The notes: generated by a model from the sequence alone, not told the origin. A stretch of 64,000 nt of DNA from RCIO01 sp035555795 (GCA_035555795.1 DATMGE010000026.1:1-64000), one strand, 5' to 3'; positions 54,372 through 63,587 are shown, counted from the first letter of the stretch. Translations and numbers: made by a program.

Positions 54372-54470
54372 CGGTGCCTGCCTCACATCATCGTCATTTT
54401 GCGTGAGACACGGCGTTTTTATGGCGGACCGTCGAGCCCGCAGCACAGTTAAGCCGGAATTGTGCCGGAA

Positions 54471-55421
54471 TCAGAGCGTGCGGCCGATGGCGAGGAACTT
54501 TTCGCGGCGATGTTCGCGCATGTCGCCGCCCCGTGCAGCGAGTTCGGCAAAGCCGGCCGCGATACGCTCGCCGGTGGCGGCGATAACGGCCTCGCGTCCA
54601 CGATGACCGCCGCCCAGCGGCTCGGCGATGATGCCGTCGATTACCTTGAGCTCCAGCAGGTCCTGCGCGGTGATCTTCATATTGGTCGCCGCATCCTTCG
54701 CCCGCGTGGAATCATGCCACAGGATCGATGCCGCGCCCTCCGGCGAGATCACCGAATAGATGGAATGCTCCAGCATGTAGACCAGATTGGCGGTCGCCAC
54801 CGCGATGGCGCCGCCCGAGCCGCCCTCGCCGATGATGACCGAGATCGTCGGCACCGTCATGCTCAGGCAGGCGGAGGTCGAGCGGGCGATGGCCTCGGCC
54901 TGGCCGCGCTCCTCGGCGCCGATGCCGGGATAGGCGCCGGCCGTGTCGACGAGCGTGACCATGGGGATGCCGAAACGGTCGGCAAGCTCCATCACGCGCA
55001 CGGCCTTGCGGTAGCCTTCCGGCCGGGCCATGCCGAAATTGTGCTTGAGGCGGCTCTTGGTGTCGGAGCCCTTCTCCTGGCCGATCACCGCCACCGCCTC
55101 GCCGCGAAACCGGGCGAAGCCGCAGACGATCGCACTGTCCTCGCCAAAGGAGCGATCGCCCGCCAGCGGCGTGAAGTCGGTCATCAGGCTGCCGATATAG
55201 TCGAAGCAGTGCGGCCGGTCGGGGTGGCGGGCCACTTGCGCCTTCTGCCAGGGGGTCAGCGCCTTGTAGAGATCGCGCAGTGTATCGCTGGCGCGCTTCT
55301 CCAGCCGTTTGATCTCGTCGGCGACATTGACCTCGCCACCGGCCTCCGACAGTCGCTTCAGTTCCAGAATCTGCCCGTCCAGGTCCTGCACCGGCTTCTC
55401 GAAATCGAGGTAATTATACAT
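54471..55421 (-). CDS. accA: Acetyl-CoA carboxylase carboxyltransferase subunit alpha
   Basis: A 316-residue subunit which, with AccD, transfers CO2 from carboxybiotin to acetyl-CoA to begin fatty-acid synthesis. YLDFEKPVQDLDGQILELKRL, RPHCFDYIGSLMTDFTPLAGDR, VTLVDTAGAYPGIGAEERGQAEAIARS and IGEGGSGGAIAVATANLVYMLEHSIYSVISPEGAASILW are the classic segments. ATG 55421 gives the family start; the Shine-Dalgarno is weak. The open frame continues far upstream through xerD, but that extension is a shadow. It lies 86 bp after xerD on the same strand. Confidence 0.97.
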   Translation of the reverse strand: MYNYLDFEKPVQDLDGQILELKRLSEAGGEVNVADEIKRLEKRASDTLRDLYKALTPWQKAQVARHPDRPHCFDYIGSLMTDFTPLAGDRSFGEDSAIVCGFARFRGEAVAVIGQEKGSDTKSRLKHNFGMARPEGYRKAVRVMELADRFGIPMVTLVDTAGAYPGIGAEERGQAEAIARSTSACLSMTVPTISVIIGEGGSGGAIAVATANLVYMLEHSIYSVISPEGAASILWHDSTRAKDAATNMKITAQDLLELKVIDGIIAEPLGGGHRGREAVIAATGERIAAGFAELAARGGDMREHRREKFLAIGRTL

Positions 55422-55507
55422 TCGCCCGGTATATCTCGAAGTTATGAATGGATTGCGCCGCAGCATGGCTGCACGGCATGTCTGCGGCTCAAATAGCGAC
55501 AGGGCGG

Positions 55508-56419
55508 CTAGTCGGCAAGCGGATGGTGCGTTTTCACGAGCTCGACCAGCCGCGCTTCGAGCACATGCGTGTAGATCTGGGTGGTCGAAATGTCGGCGTG
55601 GCCAAGCAGTTGCTGCACGGCGCGAAGGTCGGCGCCGTTCTGCAGTAGATGGCTGGCAAAGGCATGGCGCAGCACGTGGGGCGACACTTTCGCCGCCGGC
55701 AGGCCGAGCCGGGCGGCGAGCGCCTTGAGATCGCGGGCGAAGACCTGCCGGGCCAGATGTCCGCTCTCGCCGCGCGCCGGGAAGAGATGGCGGTTCGCCT
55801 TGCCGGCGGCATCCCTGGCGCGACATTCCAGCCAGCGCCGCATGGCGGCCTGCGCCTTGGGGGACAGCGGCACGACGCGGTCCTTGCCGCCCTTGCCGCG
55901 CACGGTGAACCAGCGGTCGTCGCGGCTGGCGACGGTCAGCGGCATGGCGACCAGCTCGGATACGCGCAAGCCCGTGGCATAGGCGACCTCCAGCAGGGCC
56001 GCGAGCCGCACCGCGCCTGCCGCATCGACGCCGGGCGGCGGCGCATTCGCTTCGGCTTCGGCTTGGTCGAGCAGGCGGCCGACATCGTGTTCCGAAAGCG
56101 TCTTCGGCAGCGGCCGACCGCGGCGCGGGCTGTCGAGACTGCCGGACGGATCGTCGGCACGGATGCCTTCGGCATAGAGAAAGCGGTAGAACTGCCGCAG
56201 CGAGGACAATTTCCGCGCCTGGGAGGACGGCGCGAAGCCGCGCCGGGCAAGACCTTCCAGATGGCTGCGCAGCGCCTCCGTCGTGGCGCTTGCGAGACCG
56301 CCGCATTCCTCCGCCGCTTCGTCGAGGTCGCGGCGATAGGCCTGGAGCGTGTTGGCGGCGGCCCCGCGCTCCGCGCTCATCATCTCCAGAAAGGCTTCGA
56401 TCGCGGCGGCGTCGCGCAT
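55508..56419 (-). CDS. xerD: Tyrosine recombinase XerD
   Basis: A 303-residue site-specific recombinase that, with XerC, resolves chromosome dimers at dif. The N-terminal SAM-like domain (AFLEMMSAERGAAANTLQAYRRDL) binds the core; catalytic residues occur in ATGLRVSELVAM (Arg), SPHVLRHAFASHLLQNG (His-x-x-Arg), LLGHADISTTQIYTHV (His and nucleophile Tyr). ATG 56419 has AGGA seven bases upstream and follows the 51-aa gene by 8 bp. Its length and place next to accA/aroK favour XerD over XerC or a mobile integrase. Confidence 0.93.
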   Translation of the reverse strand: MRDAAAIEAFLEMMSAERGAAANTLQAYRRDLDEAAEECGGLASATTEALRSHLEGLARRGFAPSSQARKLSSLRQFYRFLYAEGIRADDPSGSLDSPRRGRPLPKTLSEHDVGRLLDQAEAEANAPPPGVDAAGAVRLAALLEVAYATGLRVSELVAMPLTVASRDDRWFTVRGKGGKDRVVPLSPKAQAAMRRWLECRARDAAGKANRHLFPARGESGHLARQVFARDLKALAARLGLPAAKVSPHVLRHAFASHLLQNGADLRAVQQLLGHADISTTQIYTHVLEARLVELVKTHHPLAD

Positions 56420-56427
56420 CGGCAATC

Positions 56428-56583
56428 CTATTGCTGTTGCCTCGGTTGCAATCTGTCGGCAGGGAGCTGGACGCTAATCTCGCCGACCCTCGGCTTCACG
56501 AAAGTGGCCAGGGCGGACATGGCCCCCCAGATAAGGCCGACGATGACGATCAGCGTCGCCAGCAAGCGGAAAGTTGTCGGCAT
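56428..56583 (-). CDS. Small membrane protein upstream of xerD (51 aa)
   Basis: A 51-residue reading frame from ATG 56581-56583 to TAG 56428-56430, in the xerD-aroK gap. The product starts MPTTFRLLATLIVIVGLIWG and continues with AMSALATFVKPRVGEISV: one clear transmembrane helix (about residues 5-27), a short basic linker and a polar tail. The stop is 8 bases before the xerD ATG, so it is probably co-transcribed and translated with xerD. Similar short proteins sit at this place in other Rhizobiales as far as I recall. Function is unknown. Confidence 0.7.
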   Translation of the reverse strand: MPTTFRLLATLIVIVGLIWGAMSALATFVKPRVGEISVQLPADRLQPRQQQ

Positions 56584-56723
56584 CGACCCGTCTCAAAAGC
56601 TTCGGCCGTTTATCCGTCGCCTGCCCGGCCATTTCAAGGCGTCGATCGGGCAACATGCCGACAAACCGCAACTTGACGCAGTGATACAATTCATGTCGAA
56701 ACGCCGCAGGAAAGGCGCTGGAC

Positions 56724-57314
56724 ATGACCGCTGCGGAGCTTTCGTCATCGACGGACATTGAAAGGCTGCGCGCCGCACTGGGCACGCAGACCATCGTCTT
56801 CGTCGGCTTGATGGGAGCCGGCAAGACGGCGATCGGCCGGAAGGTGGCGGCCGCGCTGGAATTGCCCTTCGTCGACAGCGATCACGAAATCGAGCTGGTC
56901 TCGCGCATGACCGTGCCGGAGCTGTTTTCCCGCTATGGCGAAGCGGAGTTCCGGGCGCTGGAACAGCGCGTGATCCTGCGCCTGCTGGCGGAAGGACCGC
57001 ATGTGCTTGCGACCGGGGGCGGCGCCTATATGAATGCCGAGACGCGCATGGCGATCCGGCAACATGGCATGTCGATATGGCTGCGCGCCGATCTCGACAC
57101 GCTGATGGGGCGCGTCGCCAAGAAGCAGAACAGGCCGCTGCTGCAGACCGCCGACCCGCGCGGGACGATGAAGCGGCTCATGGACGAGCGCTATCCGGTC
57201 TATGCGGAGGCGGATGTTTGCGTGGACACGCGTGACGACCGGCGCGAAACCATCGCGACCGAGGTGATCGCCGCGCTTGCGGCAAGGATCACTGGCGAAG
57301 GAGTGACACCGTGA
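56724..57314 (+). CDS. aroK: Shikimate kinase
   Basis: A 196-residue P-loop kinase that phosphorylates shikimate. Walker A is GLMGAGKTAIGRKVA; DSDHEIELVSRMTVPELFSRYGEAEFRALEQRVI binds shikimate, and VLATGGGAYMNAETR and RPLLQ in the lid follow. An N-terminal extension of ~20 residues is usual for Rhizobiales. It is divergent from the xerD unit and overlaps aroB by 4 bp. Confidence 0.96.
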   Translation: MTAAELSSSTDIERLRAALGTQTIVFVGLMGAGKTAIGRKVAAALELPFVDSDHEIELVSRMTVPELFSRYGEAEFRALEQRVILRLLAEGPHVLATGGGAYMNAETRMAIRQHGMSIWLRADLDTLMGRVAKKQNRPLLQTADPRGTMKRLMDERYPVYAEADVCVDTRDDRRETIATEVIAALAARITGEGVTP

Positions 57315-58450
57315 CTGGATTAGGCATGCGCGAGATCGTGACGGTCGGGCTCGGCGACCGCAGCTACGACATCGTCATCGCGGATGGCGTGATCGCCAGC
57401 GCGGGCGACATGATGGCGGAGCACTATCCGGGTTCGCGCGCCTTCATCGTCACCGACCGCAATGTGGCGTCCTTCCATCTGAAGACATTGCAGGATTCGC
57501 TCGATGCCGCCGGCGTCGCGCATGGCGCGCTGGTACTGGAGCCGGGTGAGGCTACGAAATCCTTCGCCGGACTGGCCTCGGCGGTGGACGGCATTCTCGG
57601 CGCGCGCATGGAGCGCGGCGATCTGGTTCTGGCGCTGGGCGGCGGGGTGATCGGCGATCTGGCGGGCTTTGCGGCCGGCGTCGTGCGCCGCGGCATGCGC
57701 TTCGTGCAATTGCCGACGAGCCTGCTGGCGCAGGTGGATTCCTCGGTGGGCGGCAAGACGGGCATCAATACGGCGCATGGAAAGAATCTCGTCGGCCTGT
57801 TTCACCAGCCGGTGCGGGTTCTGGCCGACACATCGGCGCTGGATACGCTGCCCGTGCGCGAGTTCCGCGCCGGCTATGCCGAGGTGGCCAAATACGGGCT
57901 GATCGACCGGCCGGATTTTTTCGCCTGGCTGGAGGAGAACTGGCGCGACGTGTTCGCGGGCGGGGCGGCGCGCACGCGGGCGATCGCCGAATCCTGCCGC
58001 GCCAAGGCGGATGTCGTCGCGCGCGACGAGTTCGAGACCGGCGACCGCGCTTTGCTCAATCTCGGCCATACGTTCGGCCATGCGCTGGAGGCGGCGACGG
58101 GCTATGACGGGACGCGTCTCGTCCATGGCGAGGGCGTGGCCATCGGCATGGTGCTGGCCTATCGCTTTTCGGCTCGGCTCAACCGCTGCAGCCCGGACGA
58201 TGCCGCGCGGGTGGAAAAGCATCTGCGGGAGGTCGGCCTGCCCTGGCGGCTCGACCAGGTGCCGGGCGGGCTTCCCGGTGCGGAGCGGCTTCTCGACTAT
58301 ATCGCGCAGGACAAGAAGGTGAAGCGCGGCGCGCTGACCTTCATCCTGACGACCGGGATCGGCGAGGCCTTCATCGCCCGCGACGTGCCCGCCTCCGAGG
58401 TTCTGTCCTTCCTGACGCAGTCGCTTGCCGGCGAGGCCGAGAGCGTATGA
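57311..58450 (+). CDS. aroB: 3-dehydroquinate synthase
   Basis: A 379-residue NAD- and Zn-dependent enzyme converting DAHP to 3-dehydroquinate. VTDRNVASFHLKTL, EPGEATKSF, LALGGGVIGDLAGFAAGVVRRG, QLPTSLLAQVDSSVGGKTGINTAHGKNLVG, LNLGHTFGHALEAATGYDG and LVHGEGVAIGM hold the NAD, Lys and Zn ligands. The start is GTG at 57311, seven bases after AAGGAG and overlapping the aroK stop; ATG 57326 (MREIVTVGLGDRSYD) is an alternative. It overlaps the next gene by 4 bp. Confidence 0.96.
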   Translation: MTGLGMREIVTVGLGDRSYDIVIADGVIASAGDMMAEHYPGSRAFIVTDRNVASFHLKTLQDSLDAAGVAHGALVLEPGEATKSFAGLASAVDGILGARMERGDLVLALGGGVIGDLAGFAAGVVRRGMRFVQLPTSLLAQVDSSVGGKTGINTAHGKNLVGLFHQPVRVLADTSALDTLPVREFRAGYAEVAKYGLIDRPDFFAWLEENWRDVFAGGAARTRAIAESCRAKADVVARDEFETGDRALLNLGHTFGHALEAATGYDGTRLVHGEGVAIGMVLAYRFSARLNRCSPDDAARVEKHLREVGLPWRLDQVPGGLPGAERLLDYIAQDKKVKRGALTFILTTGIGEAFIARDVPASEVLSFLTQSLAGEAESV

Positions 58451-59343
58451 ACGAAGCGGCCGTCATTGCCATCGCCGTTGCGGTGGGCCTGATCGTTGCG
58501 GCGGTTCTTCTGCGCCATCCGCTATTGCGCGCGCTTGGCTATCGGCTGGTGCCGCATGCCGATGAGGCGCTGCGCGACGCGACGCCTTCCGCCCCGCAGC
58601 GGGAGATCCCGCGCAAGGAAGGCGAGCGCGAGCGAAGCGGCATCACCACCGATCTGGCGGAGCTCGAAGTTTCCGACGTGATGGTTCACCGCACGGCGAT
58701 GCGCTCGCTCAACGCGGACGACCCGGCGCAGGCGATCATTCGCGAGGTGCTTCAGGGACCGCATACGCGGCTGCCGCTCTGGCGCGGGACGATCGACAAT
58801 ATTGTCGGCGTGCTGGACGCCAAGGACCTGCTGCGCGCGCTGATGGAGGTCGACAACGATCCGGCAAGGATCGACATCGCGAAGGTCGCCGCCAAGCCGT
58901 GGTTCGTGCCCGATACGACGGCGCTTCAGGACCAGCTCAATGCGTTCCTGCGCCGCAAGGCCCGCCTCGCCATCGTGGTCGACGAATATGGCGAGGTCGA
59001 AGGCATCGTCACGCTGGAGGATATCATCGAGGAGGTTGTCGGAGACCTTTCCGACGATCACGACATCGATCTTCAGGGCGTGCGCAAGGAGCCCGGCGGT
59101 TCGATCGTGGTCGATGGCGGGGTGTCCATTCGTGACCTCAACCGGGCGATGGGCTGGTCCCTGCCCGATGAGGAGGCGACGACGATTGCCGGGCTGGTCA
59201 TTCATGAGACCCAGTCCATCCCCGACGAGCGGCAGGCCTTCACCTTTCACGGCAAGCGTTTCGTGGTGCTCAAGCGAGAGCGCAACCGCATTGCCCGCTT
59301 GCGGATCAAGGCGGTGGCCACGGTCGGCATCGCGACGCCCTGA
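58447..59343 (+). CDS. CorC/HlyC-type CBS-domain protein lacking the CNNM domain
   Basis: A 298-residue protein. Residues 1-24 are one hydrophobic helix (VIAIAVAVGLIVAAVLL); a charged linker follows. A CBS pair spans about 75-195 (LAELEVSDVMVHRTAMRSL, GVLDAKDLLRAL, ARLAIVVDEYGEVEGIVTLEDIIEEVVGDLSDDHD), then a CorC_HlyC domain (SIVVDGGVSIRDLNRAMGWSLPDEEATTIAGLVIHET, FTFHGKRFVVLKRERNRIARLRI). Rhizobial relatives are ~430 residues with a multi-helix CNNM (DUF21) transport domain first. Here the start codon overlaps the aroB stop (ATGA), so the domain is truly absent and not frameshifted. Confidence 0.87.
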   Translation: MNEAAVIAIAVAVGLIVAAVLLRHPLLRALGYRLVPHADEALRDATPSAPQREIPRKEGERERSGITTDLAELEVSDVMVHRTAMRSLNADDPAQAIIREVLQGPHTRLPLWRGTIDNIVGVLDAKDLLRALMEVDNDPARIDIAKVAAKPWFVPDTTALQDQLNAFLRRKARLAIVVDEYGEVEGIVTLEDIIEEVVGDLSDDHDIDLQGVRKEPGGSIVVDGGVSIRDLNRAMGWSLPDEEATTIAGLVIHETQSIPDERQAFTFHGKRFVVLKRERNRIARLRIKAVATVGIATP

Positions 59344-59349
59344 GAGGTT

Positions 59350-60558
59350 TCAGCGGCCGTTGGCGCTGCGCGGCATGCTGGAAGTCTCGCCCAAGCCGGC
59401 CGACGCGCTGGCGATCCGTACGCAATTCCGACCGGCATGTTTGGCATCGTAGAGGGCGGCATCGGCCCGCGCCTGGAAGGCCAGAGGGTTCTCGCCGGGA
59501 CGCGCTTCGGCGACGCCGAAGCTTGCCGTGAAGGCGCGGCCCGGCGGCAGGCCGGCGATTGCGAGGCCAGCAAAGGCCTGCCGCGCATGTTCGGCGAAAA
59601 GCCGCGCCGCGGCCAGATTGGCGCCCGGCAGGAGGATGGCGAATTCCTCGCCACCAATCCGCCCGGCAATATGGTGATCGGCCATCATGCCGCGCAGCAT
59701 GGCAGCGAAGGCCACGATCACGCGGTCGCCGCTGGCATGCCCATAGGTATCGTTGACCTCCTTGAAGTGATCGAGGTCGCAGATGATCAGCGACAGCGGA
59801 CGGGCATTGCCCATGCGTTCGGCCATGGCGATGTCGAGACGCCGCCGGAAACCACGCCGGTTGAGCAAGGCGGACAGTTCATCCGTCTGCGACTGGGTGG
59901 TGATGGCTGAAAGCAGGTTGCCCACCAGGATGATGATCAGAAGCAGGGCAACCGCCAGTCCCAATATGGTGGCCAGTGATTGCGACATGGTTGCATAGAG
60001 CGTGCCTACATAGGCTTGCGGGCTCGCGCCCACGCCGCCAGCGGCAAAGGCGATGAAGGGCTTGGCGAGGAAATGGACCGCACTGAGCGCCAGCAGGCCG
60101 ACGAGCAGCCTGTCGGCGAAACGCACCGCCCCCGCGCGCAGCACGATCAGGGCAGCGATGGCCTGCATCATGAAATAGGGGAACTGATAGAGCATCTGCC
60201 GGGCGAAGGAATCGCGCGGCATGGCGTCGCTCCCAAGACGAATCGCCAGCGCGGCAACGAATATCGCGCCCAATAGCGGCCAGGGCGGCGGCCGGTTGTA
60301 GAGATATGACGGGCCGGCGGCGAAGACCGCGAACGCCCCGATCGAACTGCCATAGGCACCGATGGTCGTGGTCCAGTGTCCGCCGGCATAGGGAATGGCG
60401 AATTCCAGGCCGAAATTGACCATTCCCAGCAGATAGGCGAGCGTGAACCAACGCGCCGAAACGCGGGTGCGGTCATAGACGGCGATCGCGGCGAAAGCGG
60501 CGGCAATCAGCCCGGCCACCGACAGATTGATTGCGAGAATGAAAGCCGCGCTGCTCAT
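59350..60558 (-). CDS. Membrane-bound diguanylate cyclase (GGDEF)
   Basis: A 402-residue protein: about six to seven membrane helices in residues 1-215, then a GGDEF domain (SLIICDLDHFKEVNDTYGHASGDRVIVAFAAML, signature GRIGGEEFAILLPG, and FTASFGVAEARPGENPLAFQARADAALYDAKHAGRN). The GGEEF motif and metal Asp are intact, so it should make cyclic di-GMP. The inhibitory I-site RxxD is absent: the equivalent residues read MMAD. It follows a second cyclase by 74 bp on the same strand. The membrane part is probably a sensor of unknown signal. Confidence 0.9.
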   Translation of the reverse strand: MSSAAFILAINLSVAGLIAAAFAAIAVYDRTRVSARWFTLAYLLGMVNFGLEFAIPYAGGHWTTTIGAYGSSIGAFAVFAAGPSYLYNRPPPWPLLGAIFVAALAIRLGSDAMPRDSFARQMLYQFPYFMMQAIAALIVLRAGAVRFADRLLVGLLALSAVHFLAKPFIAFAAGGVGASPQAYVGTLYATMSQSLATILGLAVALLLIIILVGNLLSAITTQSQTDELSALLNRRGFRRRLDIAMAERMGNARPLSLIICDLDHFKEVNDTYGHASGDRVIVAFAAMLRGMMADHHIAGRIGGEEFAILLPGANLAAARLFAEHARQAFAGLAIAGLPPGRAFTASFGVAEARPGENPLAFQARADAALYDAKHAGRNCVRIASASAGLGETSSMPRSANGR

Positions 60559-60632
60559 TGCCGGTCCGAATTTTTCCGATCGTTATCATGGCGGGCAGCA
60601 GCGAAAAACTGGTTAAGCCTGATTTTCCCGTG

Positions 60633-61868
60633 TCAGAAAAGCGGGTTCTGGCCGGGAGCGGGCCGCAGCGGCGTTGCCGTTTCGGCACCGGCTTCCTGCG
60701 CCGCCATCCTCACCCTGTTGCGGCCGGCGGCCTTGGCCGCATAGAGCGCGGCGTCGGCGCGCGATGTCAGGCTGTCGAGGTCGTCATCATGCATTTCGGC
60801 CACGCCGAAGCTCGCCGTGAACTGTCCGTCGGGCATGGCATGGAATTCGAGCTCGGCGAATTCGACCCGCAGGCCCTCGGCGGTGAGGCGGGCGGCGGCG
60901 GCATTGACGCCGTAGAGCAGGACGGCGAATTCCTCGCCGCCGACGCGCCCGACCAGGTGCCGGCTGCCCACGGCTCCGGCAAGGCAGCGGGCAAAGGCGA
61001 CGATCACCCTGTCGCCGCAGGCATGGCCGTGGCGATCGTTGATCTCCTTGAAATGGTCGAGGTCGCAAAGGATCAGGGACACTGGCAGACCCTGCCTGCC
61101 TGCCTGGCGGATGAGGCGGTTTGCGCCATGTTCGAAGCCGCGGCGGTTGAGGATGCCGGTGAGGCCGTCGGTGCTCGATTCCAGACGCAGTTCCTCGATC
61201 GCTTCCAGTCCCACGGCGGCGATCATCGTCAATGCCGCCGCCGTCAGGAAGAACACCGCCGACAACATGACGCCGACCCAATAGACCGACTGGAAGAGCG
61301 ACTCCTCGGCGCCGGCATTCTGTGGCGGCCACATGTAGAAGGTGAAGGGGCGAGACAGCGAGGCGGCCGTCAGGCCAAGCGCGACGATGATGATGATATT
61401 GTCGAGACGCGACCTGTCGCGAACCCGCAAATAGCGGGATGCGAAAATGAGGGTGATGGCTGCAATGCCGATACTTGCGACAATGACACGTGGGCCCAGC
61501 TCGACATCGTTGGTCAGAGCCCAGCCGAGTGAAATGAGCGTCGCCGCTATCGCTAGGGCGATGGGAAGGCGCGGCATGCCTTCCTTCCGCCGCGACAGAA
61601 GCGCGTGACCGGTCACGGCGATTCCCAGCAGGATGAAGCAATTTGCCAGCAATCGCGAAAAAATGAAGCCGAATGGCGCAAAGTACAGGACGAACATGCC
61701 CGTACCGAAGGACAGATAGCCGACGGCCATGATCTGCGCCGGACGATGGTTGCGGAAACTGCCGATCATATACAACGCCACGGCCAGCAGCCATGCGATC
61801 GTTGGAACGATCAGCGCGATGAAAGGATCGGTGTTCAATGGCAAGCCCCAGTCGATGCCCAGAGCCAT
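60633..61868 (-). CDS. Second membrane-bound diguanylate cyclase (GGDEF)
   Basis: A 411-residue relative of the downstream cyclase: six to seven membrane helices, then a GGDEF domain with VSLILCDLDHFKEINDRHGHACGDRVIVAFARCL, GRVGGEEFAVLLYG and FTASFGVAEMHDDDLDSLTSRADAALYAAKAAGRNRVRM. The RxxD I-site is missing here as well (AVGS). The membrane halves of the two proteins are less alike than the GGDEF halves. The start is uncertain: ATG 61868 has no clear Shine-Dalgarno; a TTG at 61886 would add six residues. Confidence 0.88.
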   Translation of the reverse strand: MALGIDWGLPLNTDPFIALIVPTIAWLLAVALYMIGSFRNHRPAQIMAVGYLSFGTGMFVLYFAPFGFIFSRLLANCFILLGIAVTGHALLSRRKEGMPRLPIALAIAATLISLGWALTNDVELGPRVIVASIGIAAITLIFASRYLRVRDRSRLDNIIIIVALGLTAASLSRPFTFYMWPPQNAGAEESLFQSVYWVGVMLSAVFFLTAAALTMIAAVGLEAIEELRLESSTDGLTGILNRRGFEHGANRLIRQAGRQGLPVSLILCDLDHFKEINDRHGHACGDRVIVAFARCLAGAVGSRHLVGRVGGEEFAVLLYGVNAAAARLTAEGLRVEFAELEFHAMPDGQFTASFGVAEMHDDDLDSLTSRADAALYAAKAAGRNRVRMAAQEAGAETATPLRPAPGQNPLF

Positions 61869-61957
61869 CCTAGGGGAAAGGCGCAAACAAGCTGTTAAAC
61901 GCGCCGAAAATCCGAAGCGGCGATGCCGGCCGCTATGGCCGACATCGCCATGGCAAA

Positions 61958-63367
61958 TCAGTTCCAGTCGCGAATATCGACGAACCGGCCGGAAATGGCC
62001 GCCGCAGCGGCCATTGCGGGCGACACCAGATGTGTGCGGCCCTTGAAACCCTGGCGGCCCTCGAAATTGCGGTTCGAGGTGGAGGCGCAGCGCTCATGGG
62101 GCTTGAGGCGGTCGTCGTTCATCGCCAGACACATGGAGCAGCCCGGCTCGCGCCAGTCGAAGCCGGCGGCGATGAAGATCTTGTCGAGCCCCTCGGCCTC
62201 GGCCTGCTGCTTCACCAGACCCGAGCCCGGCACGATCATGGCGCTGACGGTGGGCGCCACGGTCTTGCCCTCGACCACCTTCGCCACTTCGCGCAGATCC
62301 TCGATGCGGCCATTGGTGCAGGAGCCGATGAAGACGCGGTCGATGGCGATGTCGGTGATCTTCGTGCCAGGGGTGAGGCCCATATATTCCAGCGCACGAT
62401 GCTTGGAGGCACGCTTCGTCTCGTCCGCGATCTGGTCTGGATCCGGAACGGCGCCGTTCACGGACACCACGTCCTCGGGCGAGGAGCCCCAGGTCACGAT
62501 GGGCGGCAGCTTGGCAGCGTCGAGCACGATGACCTTGTCGAAATGCGCGCCCTCGTCGGAATGGAGCGTCTTCCAATATGCGACCGCGGCGTCCCACGCC
62601 TCGCCCTTCGGCGCGCGGGGCTTGTCCTTGACATAGGCGAAGGTCGTCTCGTCGGGGGCGATGAGACCGGCACGCGCGCCGCCCTCGATCGACATGTTGC
62701 AGATCGTCATGCGGCCTTCCATCGACAGCGAGCGAATCGCCTCGCCCGCATATTCGATGACGTAGCCGGTGCCGCCGGCGGTGCCGATCTCGCCGATGAT
62801 GGCGAGGATGATGTCCTTGGCGGTGACGCCGGACGGGAGCTGGCCGTCGACGCGCACCAGCATGTTCTTGGCCTTCTTCTGGATCAGCGTCTGGGTGGCG
62901 AGCACATGCTCGACCTCGGACGTGCCGATACCGTGCGCCAGCGCGCCGAAGGCGCCATGCGTGGAGGTATGACTGTCGCCGCAGACAATCGTCATGCCGG
63001 GCAAAGTGAAGCCCTGCTCGGGGCCGACAATGTGGACGATGCCTTGGCGGATATCGACCTCATTGTAATAGTCGATGCCGAAATCGCGCGCATTGGTGGC
63101 CAGCGCCTCGACCTGGATGCGGCTTTCCTCGTTCTTGATGCCGTTCTTGCGGTCCGGCGAGGTCGGCACGTTGTGGTCGACGACGGCGAGCGTCTTTTCG
63201 GGATGGCGGACCTTGCGGCCGGCCATGCGCAGGCCCTCGAAGGCCTGCGGGCTGGTCACCTCATGGACGAGGTGGCGGTCGATATAGAGCAGGCAGGTAC
63301 CGTCTTCCTGGCGATCGACGACATGGTCGTCGAAAATCTTGTCATAGAGTGTGCGGGGTGCGGTCAT
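61958..63367 (-). CDS. leuC: 3-isopropylmalate dehydratase large subunit
   Basis: A 469-residue aconitase-fold enzyme of leucine synthesis, working with LeuD. LYDKIFDDHVV, LLYIDRHLVHEVTSPQAFEGLR, VCGDSHTSTHGAFGALAHGIGTSEVEHVLATQTL, FIGSCTNGRIEDLR and GCSMCLAMNDD hold the [4Fe-4S] cysteines (SCTNG and CSMC). The ATG follows AAGGACGG. It is monocistronic in this window; the 262-bp upstream gap shows no leader peptide I can recognise. Confidence 0.97.
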   Translation of the reverse strand: MTAPRTLYDKIFDDHVVDRQEDGTCLLYIDRHLVHEVTSPQAFEGLRMAGRKVRHPEKTLAVVDHNVPTSPDRKNGIKNEESRIQVEALATNARDFGIDYYNEVDIRQGIVHIVGPEQGFTLPGMTIVCGDSHTSTHGAFGALAHGIGTSEVEHVLATQTLIQKKAKNMLVRVDGQLPSGVTAKDIILAIIGEIGTAGGTGYVIEYAGEAIRSLSMEGRMTICNMSIEGGARAGLIAPDETTFAYVKDKPRAPKGEAWDAAVAYWKTLHSDEGAHFDKVIVLDAAKLPPIVTWGSSPEDVVSVNGAVPDPDQIADETKRASKHRALEYMGLTPGTKITDIAIDRVFIGSCTNGRIEDLREVAKVVEGKTVAPTVSAMIVPGSGLVKQQAEAEGLDKIFIAAGFDWREPGCSMCLAMNDDRLKPHERCASTSNRNFEGRQGFKGRTHLVSPAMAAAAAISGRFVDIRDWN

Positions 63368-63587
63368 TGTCGTCCGTCCTTGGAGCGGAAAGAAAGGTGG
63401 CCGCGATGCGGCCGGCTGCTGGAGAGCGGCTCAGCGAAGTCGGCTGGTGGGCGCGCCGCAGACGCGGGCAAAGAAGCGCCCCGGCAGGCGTTTCCTGTCC
63501 TGCAGGACAAAGGCATGAATTGCCCTATGATCCGCGATTTCCAGCATAAGGCCGCTCATATCAAGCTTTTGCGGCCTCGGCAATCGG

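Noticed and set aside
55508..56419. Tyrosine recombinase as integrase of a mobile element
   Set aside because: Family motifs, length and place beside accA and aroK fit housekeeping XerD; no attachment repeats or cargo genes are seen.
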